Part shown: in pieces, positions 42,556 to 51,937 of the stretch
Position numbering within the stretch: position 1 is the stretch's first letter
Layout: the number at the start of each line of letters is the position of its first letter
Assembly: GCA_002399565.1 (NCBI GenBank)
Contig: DHDW01000009.1
Coordinates: 1 to 61,678 of the forward strand
DNA length: 61,678 nucleotides
Direction: 5' to 3'
Origin: Bacteroidales bacterium UBA4866
Lineage (GTDB): Bacteria; Bacteroidota; Bacteroidia; Bacteroidales; P3
Notes under the pieces: generated by a model
Databases searched by the model: none
Seen by the model: the letters and a program-made list of their open reading frames with translations, nothing else
Told to the model about the DNA's origin: nothing
Program-made: the position numbers and the translations under genes

Positions 42556-45500
42556 TTATATCCATTTAACTAATGGAAAATCCATTCTATTTGGCATCAA
42601 TGGATGAGTTGGATAAATCCTTATTGAATAATCATAAACACCTGCAGAGAATGGCATAATATTAATTTCAAAACTAATCTTATTATGTGAATAATTTGTT
42701 GCTTGCATAGGTACAATTTTATGATAATCTTTAATCAAATCATTTTCTTTTTTTGCAATTATTATTTCTGCACCTAAATGTTCTGGATTTATATCACTTA
42801 TGTGTAAAGTAAGTTTAATAGAGAAAATATCTTCCATTTTGAGTTTATAATTTTCTGAATCAGGAATTATTAATTCAGTAATTTCTATCTTATTCCATTG
42901 TCTTCGCATTCTATGTTTCCAGGCAGCATAGTCTCTTGCTTTTTTAGAGTTGTTTTCAATCATCAAATTATATCTGTCAATTAGTTTATGATAGAATTTA
43001 TTATAATAATCATCCAATTGACGTTTCATTGTAAAGTGAGGTGCAATCTTAGCAATAGTATTTTTCATTATTTCAACCCACTCATCGCTTACTCCATCTG
43101 ATGTTTGATTGTAATATGCTGGGATAATCTTATCTTCAAATGTTTCATATATTATTTCTGCATCGTAGGCATTTTGATATTCATCAAGTTCATAAAGTTT
43201 TTCTTCAGATAAAGCCCAACCGGCACCTTCCTTATACCCTTCAGCCCACCAACCATCTAAAACAGAAAAATTAACAACTCCATTCATAACAGCTTTTTCT
43301 CCAGAAGTCCCAGAGGCTTCCAATGGACGGGTTGGAGTATTAAGCCAAACATCAACTCCTCTTACCAAATATTTGGCTACATACATATCATAGTTTTCTA
43401 TAAAAATTATTTTGCCAATAAATTGTGGCATTTTAGAAACCTCTATAATATGTTTAATAAAATCTTGCCCAGCTTTATCTGCTGGATGAGCCTTCCCTGC
43501 AAAAATAAATTGAACTGGTCTTTGCTCATTATTAACCAATTTATCTAGTCTTTCCATATTAGAAAACAAAAGATGTGCTCTTTTATAAGTAGCAAAACGT
43601 CTTGCAAACCCAATTGTTAGAGCCTTAAGATTGAATCTATCTTTAATTTGAATAAATAATTTTGGGTCTTCAGCACGTTGAATAAGTTCATTACTTAATC
43701 TTTTCATCATAAAATCGACTAAATCTCTTTTAGTAGATTGATGTAAATCCCAAATTCTTTTATTATCAACATCATAAATCCTTTCCCAATAATTAGGATT
43801 TGACTGATCTTTAATATATTCTTTTGAAAATACTTCATCATAAAATTTACTCCATTTTCTATCTACCCAAGTTGGCTGGTGAACTCCATTTGTTACATAA
43901 TCAATATGTAATTCTCTTGGGAAATATCCACTATATAAGTTAGAAAACATTTCTCTACTAACTCTTCCATGAATTTCACTCACCCCATTAACTTCTTGAG
44001 AAAAGTTTATAGCCAATATACTCATGGAAAACTTTTCATTATTATCTGATTTATTTACCCTTCCTAAACCAATAAACTCTTCCCATGATAATCCAATACT
44101 TTCAGGATAATGAGAAAGATATGCTCTAATTAAATCTTCACTAAAAGCATCATGTCCTGCAGGGACTGGAGTATGAGTAGTGAAAAGGGTTGAACTTCTA
44201 ACAAGTTCTCTTGCTTGAGCATAAGATATTTTTTGATTAGAAATATAATCTCGTAGTCTTTCTAAAGAATTAAATGCAGAATGTCCTTCATTGGAATGAA
44301 AAATCACTGGTTCAATTGCTAATTCTTTTAGCATTCTTATTCCTCCAATACCTAAGAGAATTTCTTGTTTTAATCTATTTTCCCAATTTCCTCCATAAAG
44401 TTGATGAGTAATTGTTCTATCTTCAGGCAAATTATCATCAATATCAGTATCCAATAAATAAAGCGGAACCCTTCCAACGTTACATCTCCAAATTTTTGCA
44501 TAAACTTCTCTTCCAGGAAGATTAATTAAAATCTTTTTCCATTTCCCATTTTCATTTTTTACAGGCTGAATTGGAAGATGAGAAAATTTTTGAGGAGATA
44601 ACTGAGAAATCTGATCTCCATTTTTATTAATCTTTTGAGAAAAATATCCGTAACGATATAGCAATCCAATACCAATTATATTTTTATTACAATCAGAAGC
44701 TTCTTTAAGATAATCTCCTGCAAGCATACCTAATCCTCCTGAAAATATTTTCAAAGTGTCATGAATACCGAATTCCATTGAAAAATATGCTATTAACTCT
44801 CCTTCTTTTTTATTTCCTTCTTCAATATATTTATCAAATTCATAAACAACTTCATCTAATTTTGAAAGGAAATCATTATCATTAAGAAGTCTATTAATAT
44901 CTTCCTTAGTCAAACTTTCAATTAAATGAATAGGACTTCTATCTAAAGCTTCAAATTTTTCAGAATTAATCATGTAAAAAATATCTCTAGCCAAAGGATT
45001 CCATGACCACCATAAATTTTGACTAAGTTTTTCTAATACTGACAATCTTTCTGGAAGAGATTGAGAAACTAATATTTTTTTCCAATTAGGTTGTTCTCCC
45101 CAAGAATCAGAAACAGGAATTTTTTGATTAATAGGTTGTTTATGTATATATTGTTCAATTCTTTTTTCACTCTTATTAAGAGCTAATTCGTAAGCTTGAT
45201 AATAGTAATTAATCAAATTTTCCCATAGAGTTGATTGAGAAATTACAAATGCATTTTCTCTTAATTTTTCAATTTCTGCATCATTTAACTGCAGGGTATA
45301 TTCAATCCTTGATACAATTTCTTTAACAACTTGTTCATTTTCTCCATCACTTCTACCCACAACACTAAGAGCTCCATTAAGTTCTAAAACATTATTTTGT
45401 ATCCAAAGCCCATAACCTGCAAGATTTGTTGTTATGGAAGGAATATGAAAAGCCATAGACTCCATTGGAGTATATCCCCATGGCTCATAATATGAAGGAA

Positions 45501-46782
45501 ATATTGAAACGTCAAATCCTATTAAGAAATCAAAATAATTTAAGTTAACAATACCATCATTCCCATCCAAATAGGAAGGAATAAACATAATTTTAACATT
45601 ATTTTCAGGAGAATTATTAAGTTTATTTTCTTTAATAGCTCTTAAAATAGGATCATTTTCAGGATCAAAAAGATGATGAGTTAGATATTGATTTGATGAA
45701 GGTTGCTCAAAAGTATTATTTTCTATCCTCTCTAAAAGAGATTTGTAAATATCAACATTATGGGCAGGAACAGCAATAACAGCAATAATCTGACGTGAGA
45801 GTTTTTTGTCGTTTAGCTCTCCCATTGCATTAATAAAAACGTCTATTCCTTTATTTTTATATTCATATCTTCCACTATTAATAATTAAAAGTGCATTATT
45901 ATCTATTTTTTGATTTATTAAGGCTTCAGTGATTTTAATGACTCTTTCTCTTGCAATCTTTCTTTTAGCTTCAAAGTCATTTTCTTTTGGAACAAAAGTA
46001 GGTTCAAATCCATTAGGAGTAACAAAATCAACTTCTTTGCCAAAGAAATGTTTACATTCATTATTTGTTAATTCACTAACAGTTGTAAAGCTATCCGCAT
46101 TTTCAGCAGATATTTTTTCTAATGAAAACTTAGCTCTAACATTAAATTCATCTGCAACCTGATTTGCATCGTAATGTTTAAGTTCAGAATAAAGAGGAAG
46201 ATTATTGCCAGCAATACTTCTACCAAGAACAGTTGCATGAGTTGTAAAAACAGTTGCAATTTGAGGACATGCTTTTTTTAAATACAAAATACCTGAACCA
46301 GTCATCCATTCATGCCATTGTGTTAAAATTTTATCTTGAGAACTTAGGTAAAATTCATAGTAACTCTCAATAACTTTTGCAGCAGCATAACCAAATAAAA
46401 AAGGTTCTACATAATCCCACCCTCCAGTTATACTATCAAGGCCATAATCTTTCCAAAATTCTTCAAAAATCTTATCTTTATGGGAGAAGAAATCAGTAAA
46501 ATTCACTAAAATAACTAACGGCTCTCCTTGAATTTTCCATCTACCTATTCTAATTCTTAACCCTTTAGATTCAGTATATGCTTTCCAGCTTCTTAAAATA
46601 TAATTATCTTCTTGAAATTCTACTCCATTTTCATTGTTTCTAACAATATCTGGACCAATTAAAATATAGTTATCTTGGTGTTTTTCAACTAAAGTCTTTG
46701 ACTTAGTTGAAATGACAGTATGAATGCCACCAACTTTATTACATACTTCCCAACTTGTTTCAAAAATAAAATCAGGCTTCAT
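42556..46782 (-). CDS. Fused glycogen synthase and alpha-glucan phosphorylase
   Basis: Protein of 1408 residues. Residues 1-540 are a glycogen synthase resembling the eukaryotic/GT3 type: FETSWEVCNKVGGIHTVIST at the start and PSYYEPWGYTPMESMAFHIP for the sugar-nucleotide site. Residues of about 560-1400 are the short alpha-glucan phosphorylase: a DUF3417-type start (LSQNLWWSWNP), then FSMEFGIHD, FSGGLGMLAGDYLKEASD, and the PLP-lysine region EASGTSGEKAVMNGVVNF. One chain can thus build and degrade glycogen. Such fusions are known in Bacteroides relatives. It is 11 nt downstream of the FabK-like gene. Confidence 0.93.
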   Translation of the reverse strand: MKPDFIFETSWEVCNKVGGIHTVISTKSKTLVEKHQDNYILIGPDIVRNNENGVEFQEDNYILRSWKAYTESKGLRIRIGRWKIQGEPLVILVNFTDFFSHKDKIFEEFWKDYGLDSITGGWDYVEPFLFGYAAAKVIESYYEFYLSSQDKILTQWHEWMTGSGILYLKKACPQIATVFTTHATVLGRSIAGNNLPLYSELKHYDANQVADEFNVRAKFSLEKISAENADSFTTVSELTNNECKHFFGKEVDFVTPNGFEPTFVPKENDFEAKRKIARERVIKITEALINQKIDNNALLIINSGRYEYKNKGIDVFINAMGELNDKKLSRQIIAVIAVPAHNVDIYKSLLERIENNTFEQPSSNQYLTHHLFDPENDPILRAIKENKLNNSPENNVKIMFIPSYLDGNDGIVNLNYFDFLIGFDVSIFPSYYEPWGYTPMESMAFHIPSITTNLAGYGLWIQNNVLELNGALSVVGRSDGENEQVVKEIVSRIEYTLQLNDAEIEKLRENAFVISQSTLWENLINYYYQAYELALNKSEKRIEQYIHKQPINQKIPVSDSWGEQPNWKKILVSQSLPERLSVLEKLSQNLWWSWNPLARDIFYMINSEKFEALDRSPIHLIESLTKEDINRLLNDNDFLSKLDEVVYEFDKYIEEGNKKEGELIAYFSMEFGIHDTLKIFSGGLGMLAGDYLKEASDCNKNIIGIGLLYRYGYFSQKINKNGDQISQLSPQKFSHLPIQPVKNENGKWKKILINLPGREVYAKIWRCNVGRVPLYLLDTDIDDNLPEDRTITHQLYGGNWENRLKQEILLGIGGIRMLKELAIEPVIFHSNEGHSAFNSLERLRDYISNQKISYAQARELVRSSTLFTTHTPVPAGHDAFSEDLIRAYLSHYPESIGLSWEEFIGLGRVNKSDNNEKFSMSILAINFSQEVNGVSEIHGRVSREMFSNLYSGYFPRELHIDYVTNGVHQPTWVDRKWSKFYDEVFSKEYIKDQSNPNYWERIYDVDNKRIWDLHQSTKRDLVDFMMKRLSNELIQRAEDPKLFIQIKDRFNLKALTIGFARRFATYKRAHLLFSNMERLDKLVNNEQRPVQFIFAGKAHPADKAGQDFIKHIIEVSKMPQFIGKIIFIENYDMYVAKYLVRGVDVWLNTPTRPLEASGTSGEKAVMNGVVNFSVLDGWWAEGYKEGAGWALSEEKLYELDEYQNAYDAEIIYETFEDKIIPAYYNQTSDGVSDEWVEIMKNTIAKIAPHFTMKRQLDDYYNKFYHKLIDRYNLMIENNSKKARDYAAWKHRMRRQWNKIEITELIIPDSENYKLKMEDIFSIKLTLHISDINPEHLGAEIIIAKKENDLIKDYHKIVPMQATNYSHNKISFEINIMPFSAGVYDYSIRIYPTHPLMPNRMDFPLVKWI

Positions 46783-46793
46783 TTATATATCAA

Positions 46794-47747
46794 TTATAAT
46801 GTCTTTATTAAATTATCGGTTTTATTCAAAGCAATTGAATATTTTTTCTTTAACTTTGAAAATATATACTTAACACTCAAAACTTCATTTATCATAGAAC
46901 TTACTTGTCCTATTTCCAATTCTCCCTCTTCTAAATTCCCTTCAAACATTCCTTTTTTTGTTTTCCCAACTCCTATTATCTCTAATAACTCATCCTTAGT
47001 TGCCCCCCTATCTTCAGCTTCTTTGATTTTATCATAGAAACCTCCTTTTAGAAGTCTTGTAGGAGAAAGTTTTCTTAATAAAAGTTGCGTATCTCCTTCT
47101 TTTGCATCAATTATTGCATTTTTGAAATTAATATGTGCAGATGACTCAATGCTTGATGCAAATAAAGAGCCTATTTGTACTCCTTCAGCTCCAAGAATCA
47201 TCATTGCAAGAATTTGCTCTCCTGAGGCAATGCCACCAGCTGCAATTATTGGAATATCAACAATATTCTTCAATTGATTAATTAAAACTAAGGTTGTTGT
47301 TTCTTCTTTACCATTATGTCCTCCAGCTTCAAAACCTTCTCCAACAATTGCATCAACTCCAGCTTCTTGAGCTTTTAATGCGAATTTTTCATTAGCAACA
47401 ACATGAACAACTTTTATTCCATTATCTTTTAATTTCTGAGTATATGTTGATGGATTTCCTGCAGAAGTAAAAACAACAGGTACTTTTTCTTTAATAACTA
47501 TTTCGATGTGAGAAGAAGATTTTGGATTCATTAAAGGAATATTCACTCCAAAAGTATAGTTTGTAGCTTTTTTGCATTTATTTATATGATCAAGTAGAAC
47601 CTCCTCATTCATTGATCCTGCACCAATTAACCCAAGACCACCTTCATTACTTACAGCAGAAGCCAATTCCCAACCACTACACCAAACCATACCTCCAGAT
47701 ATAATTGGAGTTTGAATATTTAATATCTCACAAATTCTATTATTCAT
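46794..47747 (-). CDS. Nitronate monooxygenase / FabK-like flavoprotein
   Basis: FMN-dependent TIM-barrel enzyme of 317 residues. Typical segments: TPIISGGMVWCSGWELASAV, GGLGLIGAGSM, GFEAGGHNG (catalytic His motif), IPIIAAGGIASGEQI and GAEGVQIGSLFASS. FabK reduces enoyl-ACP in fatty acid synthesis, while 2-nitropropane dioxygenases oxidise nitronates; the sequences are hard to tell apart by eye, and the length suits FabK. It has a good promoter (TTTG, 18 bp, TATCTTTG). Confidence 0.85.
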   Translation of the reverse strand: MNNRICEILNIQTPIISGGMVWCSGWELASAVSNEGGLGLIGAGSMNEEVLLDHINKCKKATNYTFGVNIPLMNPKSSSHIEIVIKEKVPVVFTSAGNPSTYTQKLKDNGIKVVHVVANEKFALKAQEAGVDAIVGEGFEAGGHNGKEETTTLVLINQLKNIVDIPIIAAGGIASGEQILAMMILGAEGVQIGSLFASSIESSAHINFKNAIIDAKEGDTQLLLRKLSPTRLLKGGFYDKIKEAEDRGATKDELLEIIGVGKTKKGMFEGNLEEGELEIGQVSSMINEVLSVKYIFSKLKKKYSIALNKTDNLIKTL

Positions 47748-47758
47748 TTTTTTTGCTA

Positions 47759-47788
47759 CAAAGATAATCGAAAATTTGCAATTTCAAA
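47759..47788 (-). promoter_or_regulatory. Promoter of the FabK-like/glycogen enzyme pair
   Basis: Minus-strand TTTG (47785-47788), 18 bp, then TATCTTTG (47759-47766): both elements match. The start codon at 47747 is 11 nt downstream, so the leader would be only a few nucleotides. Confidence 0.75.
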
Positions 47789-47848
47789 TATTATTAGTAA
47801 TTTTGGCACTTAAAATTAACATTATATTAAAATCAAACTTTAAGTGTT

Positions 47849-48586
47849 ATGAAAAGAGCAATTACTTTCTTTATCCTAAGTCTTCTTGCTGTTAGTGTTT
47901 TTTCTCAAGGTTGGAGAAGTGGTAGATATAAAACAACCCCTCCAGAATATTTAGTTATATTAAATACTGATGCAAAGCTAATGATGGGACCTAACTCAGA
48001 GTTAAATCCATGGGGTTATGGTTTTACAGCGGGGTATCAATATATGACTGGTAAAAAGAAAGGATATATTACTTCTTCTCATGGATTTGGAGGATATTTG
48101 GGATTAATTCATTTTGTTAATTCTAAAACTGATGTTCTTCCGGTAGGAAGCCCCCATAATCTTACTTTCTATGAATATAACAATTTCAATTATGTTCCAA
48201 TTATGCTATCATATAATTATTATATGATTCGTAATAAGAGTATTTATTTTGCTGGAGCAGACCTTGGAGTTCAAATGATGATAAAAGAAAGAGATTATAA
48301 AGATGAAATAATTTCATATTACGACGGAGAAAATAAAATCAACATTACACGTTTTCTTCCAAGTGCAAAAGCATATATTGGATATATGTATCAAATAAGT
48401 ACTGACTTTCGTTTAAGAGCTCAAGTTGGTGCTGACTACATTATGGGATACACCTTTGATGCAAAAATTCCTTTCACATATAGAGATGAAGAAGGAAACT
48501 ATCTTGAAGGTCAATTAGTAGGAAAGAAAAAGACTCAAGGATTATTAAACATTTCTGCATCAATAGGAGTTGTTTATAGTTTGTAA
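47849..48586 (+). CDS. Secreted protein, probable small outer-membrane beta-barrel
   Basis: Protein of 245 residues with a signal peptide (ILSLLAVSVFSQ). The rest shows alternating hydrophobic and aromatic strands typical of an eight-stranded barrel or porin-like protein (PWGYGFTAGYQYM, SIYFAGADLGVQMM, AYIGYMYQIST, GLLNISASIGVVYSL, ending in a hydrophobic terminal residue). It is followed at once by rsmE with no gap. Not assigned to a family. Confidence 0.65.
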   Translation: MKRAITFFILSLLAVSVFSQGWRSGRYKTTPPEYLVILNTDAKLMMGPNSELNPWGYGFTAGYQYMTGKKKGYITSSHGFGGYLGLIHFVNSKTDVLPVGSPHNLTFYEYNNFNYVPIMLSYNYYMIRNKSIYFAGADLGVQMMIKERDYKDEIISYYDGENKINITRFLPSAKAYIGYMYQISTDFRLRAQVGADYIMGYTFDAKIPFTYRDEEGNYLEGQLVGKKKTQGLLNISASIGVVYSL

Positions 48587-49291
48587 ATGCATTTATTTTA
48601 TTCTCCATCAATAAACCCTTCTCAAATATATTCTCTTGATAAGGAAGAGTCTTTACATTGTGTAAAAGTTCTTCGCTTAAAAGAAAAGGATATTATTTAT
48701 ATAACTGATGGGAAGGGCAATCTTCACAAAACAGAAATTATTGAAGCCTCTCCTCGTTCATGTAGTGTTAGAGTAGTTGAAACTCAAGAAGAATTTGAAA
48801 AAAGAGATTACTATTTACATATTGCCATTGCTCCAACCAAAAACACTTCTCGTTTAGAATGGTTTTTGGAGAAAGCCACAGAAATAGGTATTGATGAAAT
48901 AACACCTATAATATGTGAAAATTCTGAAAGAAGTGTTATTAAACTGGAAAGATTGGAAAAGATAATTGTTTCAGCAATGAAACAATCATTAAAAGCATAC
49001 ATGCCAACAATCAACCCTACCACTACTTTTTTAGAACTTCTTTCTAAAACCAATCAAACAAATAAATTTTTAGCAACTTGCAATGAAGAAGGGAGAAAAC
49101 CTCTTAATGAAGTTTATAAAGCAAAAGAATCTGTCTTTATTGCCATTGGACCAGAAGGAGACTTCTCTAAAAAAGAAATTGAAGCAGCAACAAATAATAA
49201 TTTTCAGAAAATAACCTTTGGAAAGGAACGTTTAAGAACTGAAACAGCTGGAGTTTATGCAGCTGCAAGCATACATCTACTTAATCAATGA
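48587..49291 (+). CDS. rsmE: 16S rRNA (uracil1498-N3)-methyltransferase RsmE
   Basis: SPOUT methyltransferase of 234 residues that methylates U1498 of 16S rRNA. Signatures are VLRLKEKDIIYITDGKG in the N-terminal PUA-like part, RLEWFLEKATEIGIDEITP, and the knot motif AIGPEGDFSKKEIE followed by FGKERLRTETAGVYAA. Normal length. Its stop overlaps the DUF4159 start by 4 nt. Confidence 0.94.
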   Translation: MHLFYSPSINPSQIYSLDKEESLHCVKVLRLKEKDIIYITDGKGNLHKTEIIEASPRSCSVRVVETQEEFEKRDYYLHIAIAPTKNTSRLEWFLEKATEIGIDEITPIICENSERSVIKLERLEKIIVSAMKQSLKAYMPTINPTTTFLELLSKTNQTNKFLATCNEEGRKPLNEVYKAKESVFIAIGPEGDFSKKEIEAATNNNFQKITFGKERLRTETAGVYAAASIHLLNQ

Positions 49292-49938
49292 AAAAGTCAA
49301 GCTTAATAATATTATTCCTTACCCTAAGCCTATTCTCATTTGGTCAAAAGAATACAATTGCACTATTGAAATACAGCGGTGGAGGAGATTGGTATGCAAA
49401 CCCAACTTCTTTGACTAATTTAATTAACTTCTGTAATAAAGAACTAAACACCACTTTATCCTCTAACTATTCCACAATAGAAGTTGGAAGTTCTGAAATA
49501 TTTCTTTATCCTTTTGTACATCTAACAGGACACGGAAATGTTGTTTTTTCTGAACAAGAAATTGCTAATTTAAGAAACTATTTAATTGCTGGAGGATTTC
49601 TTCATATTGACGATAATTATGGATTAAGAAAATTCATTGAGCCACAAATGAAAAAAGTATTTCCCGAACTTGAATTCGTAGAAATACCTTTTTCTCATCC
49701 TATCTACAATCAAAAATTCTCTTTCCCTAATGGATTACCCAAAATACACGAACACGATAATAAATCTCCAAAAGGGTATGGCTTATTTTGGGAAGGAAGA
49801 TTAGTTTGTTTCTTTTCCTATGAATCAGACTTGGGAGATGGCTGGGAAGATGCCGACGTCCACAACGATAGTCCACAAATTCGCCTTAAAGCCCTACAAA
49901 TGGGAGCCAACCTTATCCAATATTCCTTTATGCAGTAA
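49288..49938 (+). CDS. DUF4159 family secreted protein
   Basis: Protein of 216 residues with a signal peptide (SLFSFGQ). The remainder is the DUF4159 domain with a RossmannA-like form: LLKYSGGGDWYANPTSL, LIAGGFLHIDDNYG and GDGWEDADVHNDSP. It stands next to rsmE, which is common in Bacteroidetes. The function is not known. It converges on the FRG gene, with a perfect 18-bp palindrome (49952-49969) between them. Confidence 0.82.
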   Translation: MKKSSLIILFLTLSLFSFGQKNTIALLKYSGGGDWYANPTSLTNLINFCNKELNTTLSSNYSTIEVGSSEIFLYPFVHLTGHGNVVFSEQEIANLRNYLIAGGFLHIDDNYGLRKFIEPQMKKVFPELEFVEIPFSHPIYNQKFSFPNGLPKIHEHDNKSPKGYGLFWEGRLVCFFSYESDLGDGWEDADVHNDSPQIRLKALQMGANLIQYSFMQ

Positions 49939-49951
49939 CTTTACTTTCCAA

Positions 49952-49969
49952 TAAAGAATTAATTCTTTA
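49952..49969. terminator. Weak bidirectional terminator-like palindrome
   Basis: TAAAGAATTAATTCTTTA is a perfect palindrome between convergent genes, with few G/C pairs and no clear T tract, so termination activity is uncertain. Confidence 0.35.
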
Positions 49970-50039
49970 GATTGTAAATTGAATAATATTCTTACCAAGA
50001 GTATCGTAAAAATGTTTATTAATCAACAAATAAATGCTA

Positions 50040-51314
50040 TTATTTTATAAGCCAATCCTCATAGTTTAAATATTTGTGTGAGTTAACTTCAACACAATGG
50101 GCTGGAACTTTTATCCACTTAGAATTCATGTCGTTTATATTTGGATTTTCATTTTTAACCTTACTTTCAAATGAATTATTATTATCTATTGGAATTCCAG
50201 CTTTAACTATTCTTAACAAGTGTTCCATGTGTATACATTCTAAAGTTCTAAATTCATGTCTAATGTCATATCTATTTGTCATTTCATTGCTTTTTTCTAA
50301 CCAAAACCTTTTGTGAATTGAATCACAAATTATTTTAGCTTGATAATTATTCCAATCTGTAATTATTTTATTTTTTTCAACAATATCAAAATCCATAATG
50401 GAATTATTCTTATTTATATCTATCCCCATTTTTAATAGCTTATTAAAAAATTTATGCTTAGAACAATCATTGTTTGCATATCTACTGTATGTTAAATCAA
50501 AAACATCTGATGAATATGTTTTTTTATTTTCAAATTCTTTAACTTTTAGTGATAAAATATCATCTACCCATATTTTTTTGCCTTGTTCAAATTTGTTATA
50601 ATAATATTCAGAATCTTTACTTGTATAATCAAAAGAATATTTAACTGCTTTCAATTCTTCATTTTTCATTAAGGATACAGAATATCCTCTTTGTAATCCA
50701 GGTCTTACAAATGGCTGTAGTCCAATTACATTAATTTTTTGCCCAGATACGTATTCTTTAAAACCATTTATTACCTTAATATATAATATTGCTCTATTGG
50801 TCCCTGTATGTTTCGAGAAAGAATAAGAATTTGTTTTTTTATCAAATAAACACATAGCAAAGAAAATAGCAATATCAATGTTATCAGTAAAATCAAGAAC
50901 ATTTGTTTTTAGTCCATAATGTTGTGCTAATCCGATGTAATCAACATGAAATTTATTTTTAATAAAGAACTCTTTCACTATTGGATGCTCTTTAAGCATA
51001 ATTTCAAATTCTACTTGTTTCATTCTTTCAACAAAAATTGAAGTACTAGATTGAAAGTTTCTATACAAAGAAGGAGTGGGAGAAAAATCACAATTTTGTC
51101 CTCTGTAAATATATGGTAGTTTTTTATTGTTTGGAAATAAAATCTTCTCACCATTTTTATTAATAATTGCTTCAAAAGTATTAGGTAATAGTTTAATAGA
51201 ATCAAAATCACCGTTCATTTTATATGTTTCCTCATATTTCTGAATATTCTCTTTTAATTCAATAATAGATGAAAAATGTTCTGTTGGAGGCAATAGGTTT
51301 ACTTGAGTATTCAT
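50040..51314 (-). CDS. FRG-domain protein of a putative defence cassette
   Basis: Soluble protein of 424 residues. The N-terminal third has the FRG-type motif YRGQNCDFSPTPSLYRN (about residue 85-105) and the conserved block GLAQHYGLKTNVLDFTDN (about 148-165) followed by IAIFFAM, the marks of the FRG family. The C-terminal half is unassigned and cysteine-poor. FRG proteins have no settled biochemistry and turn up in mobile and defence loci. It is 16 nt downstream of the RloB gene and closes the operon. Confidence 0.82.
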   Translation of the reverse strand: MNTQVNLLPPTEHFSSIIELKENIQKYEETYKMNGDFDSIKLLPNTFEAIINKNGEKILFPNNKKLPYIYRGQNCDFSPTPSLYRNFQSSTSIFVERMKQVEFEIMLKEHPIVKEFFIKNKFHVDYIGLAQHYGLKTNVLDFTDNIDIAIFFAMCLFDKKTNSYSFSKHTGTNRAILYIKVINGFKEYVSGQKINVIGLQPFVRPGLQRGYSVSLMKNEELKAVKYSFDYTSKDSEYYYNKFEQGKKIWVDDILSLKVKEFENKKTYSSDVFDLTYSRYANNDCSKHKFFNKLLKMGIDINKNNSIMDFDIVEKNKIITDWNNYQAKIICDSIHKRFWLEKSNEMTNRYDIRHEFRTLECIHMEHLLRIVKAGIPIDNNNSFESKVKNENPNINDMNSKWIKVPAHCVEVNSHKYLNYEDWLIK

Positions 51315-51330
51315 ATTTTCATAAAAGTTT

Positions 51331-51936
51331 TTATAATTTATCTCTAATTTGGTTTAATAAACTTACTTTCTCAATTCCTTCATAAATATTAGTATAAGAG
51401 CCTGATTTGTCAGGGTTTTTCTTTGCTCTTTCTATTGCTGTTTTGAGTTTATTATCTTTTAGTAATTCCTCTACCCATTTTGTTTTCTTTAGATATTCTT
51501 CTTTCTTCTCATAGTCTTTGATATACTTCTTCAATTCATTTGCTACTTCATTTGAATCTTTGAAATACTTATTTGTATATTTATAGTGTAGTAGGAACCA
51601 ATATTCAATTGAAGGGAAGCTTGTACAGAAAAGTATTTTATCTGTCTTATTACTATACTTGTGTATTAGTTTCTCGTATTTTGCCTTTTCTTTACTATCT
51701 CTATTTATTACATCTAAATCAATTACGCATATTATAAAGACACAATCATTAATTAAGTCTTTTATTCTTCTGCCAATTTCATCAATACTTGAATTTCTAC
51801 AAAAGCGAGGTTTTACAATGTATTGAAATCCTAACAGAGTTTTCAAATGTGTAAAATAATATTGTTCTGTCTCTCCTTCACCCAAAATATAAATTCCAGG
51901 CTTAATTTCTTTTTGAGCTTGTTTCCGTCCTCCCAT
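51331..51936 (-). CDS. RloB-family (AbiLii-like) protein
   Basis: Protein of 201 residues with the Toprim-like pattern of the RloB family: ILGEGETEQYYFTHLK (acidic motif 1), VIDLDV (acidic motif 2) and TSFPSIEYWFLLHY, then a charged helical C-terminus. RloB proteins are partners of RloA/AbiL-type AAA ATPases in type I restriction-linked loci and abortive infection. Its ATG is one base beyond the ATPase stop, indicating coupled translation. Confidence 0.87.
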   Translation of the reverse strand: MGGRKQAQKEIKPGIYILGEGETEQYYFTHLKTLLGFQYIVKPRFCRNSSIDEIGRRIKDLINDCVFIICVIDLDVINRDSKEKAKYEKLIHKYSNKTDKILFCTSFPSIEYWFLLHYKYTNKYFKDSNEVANELKKYIKDYEKKEEYLKKTKWVEELLKDNKLKTAIERAKKNPDKSGSYTNIYEGIEKVSLLNQIRDKL

Positions 51937-51937
51937 A

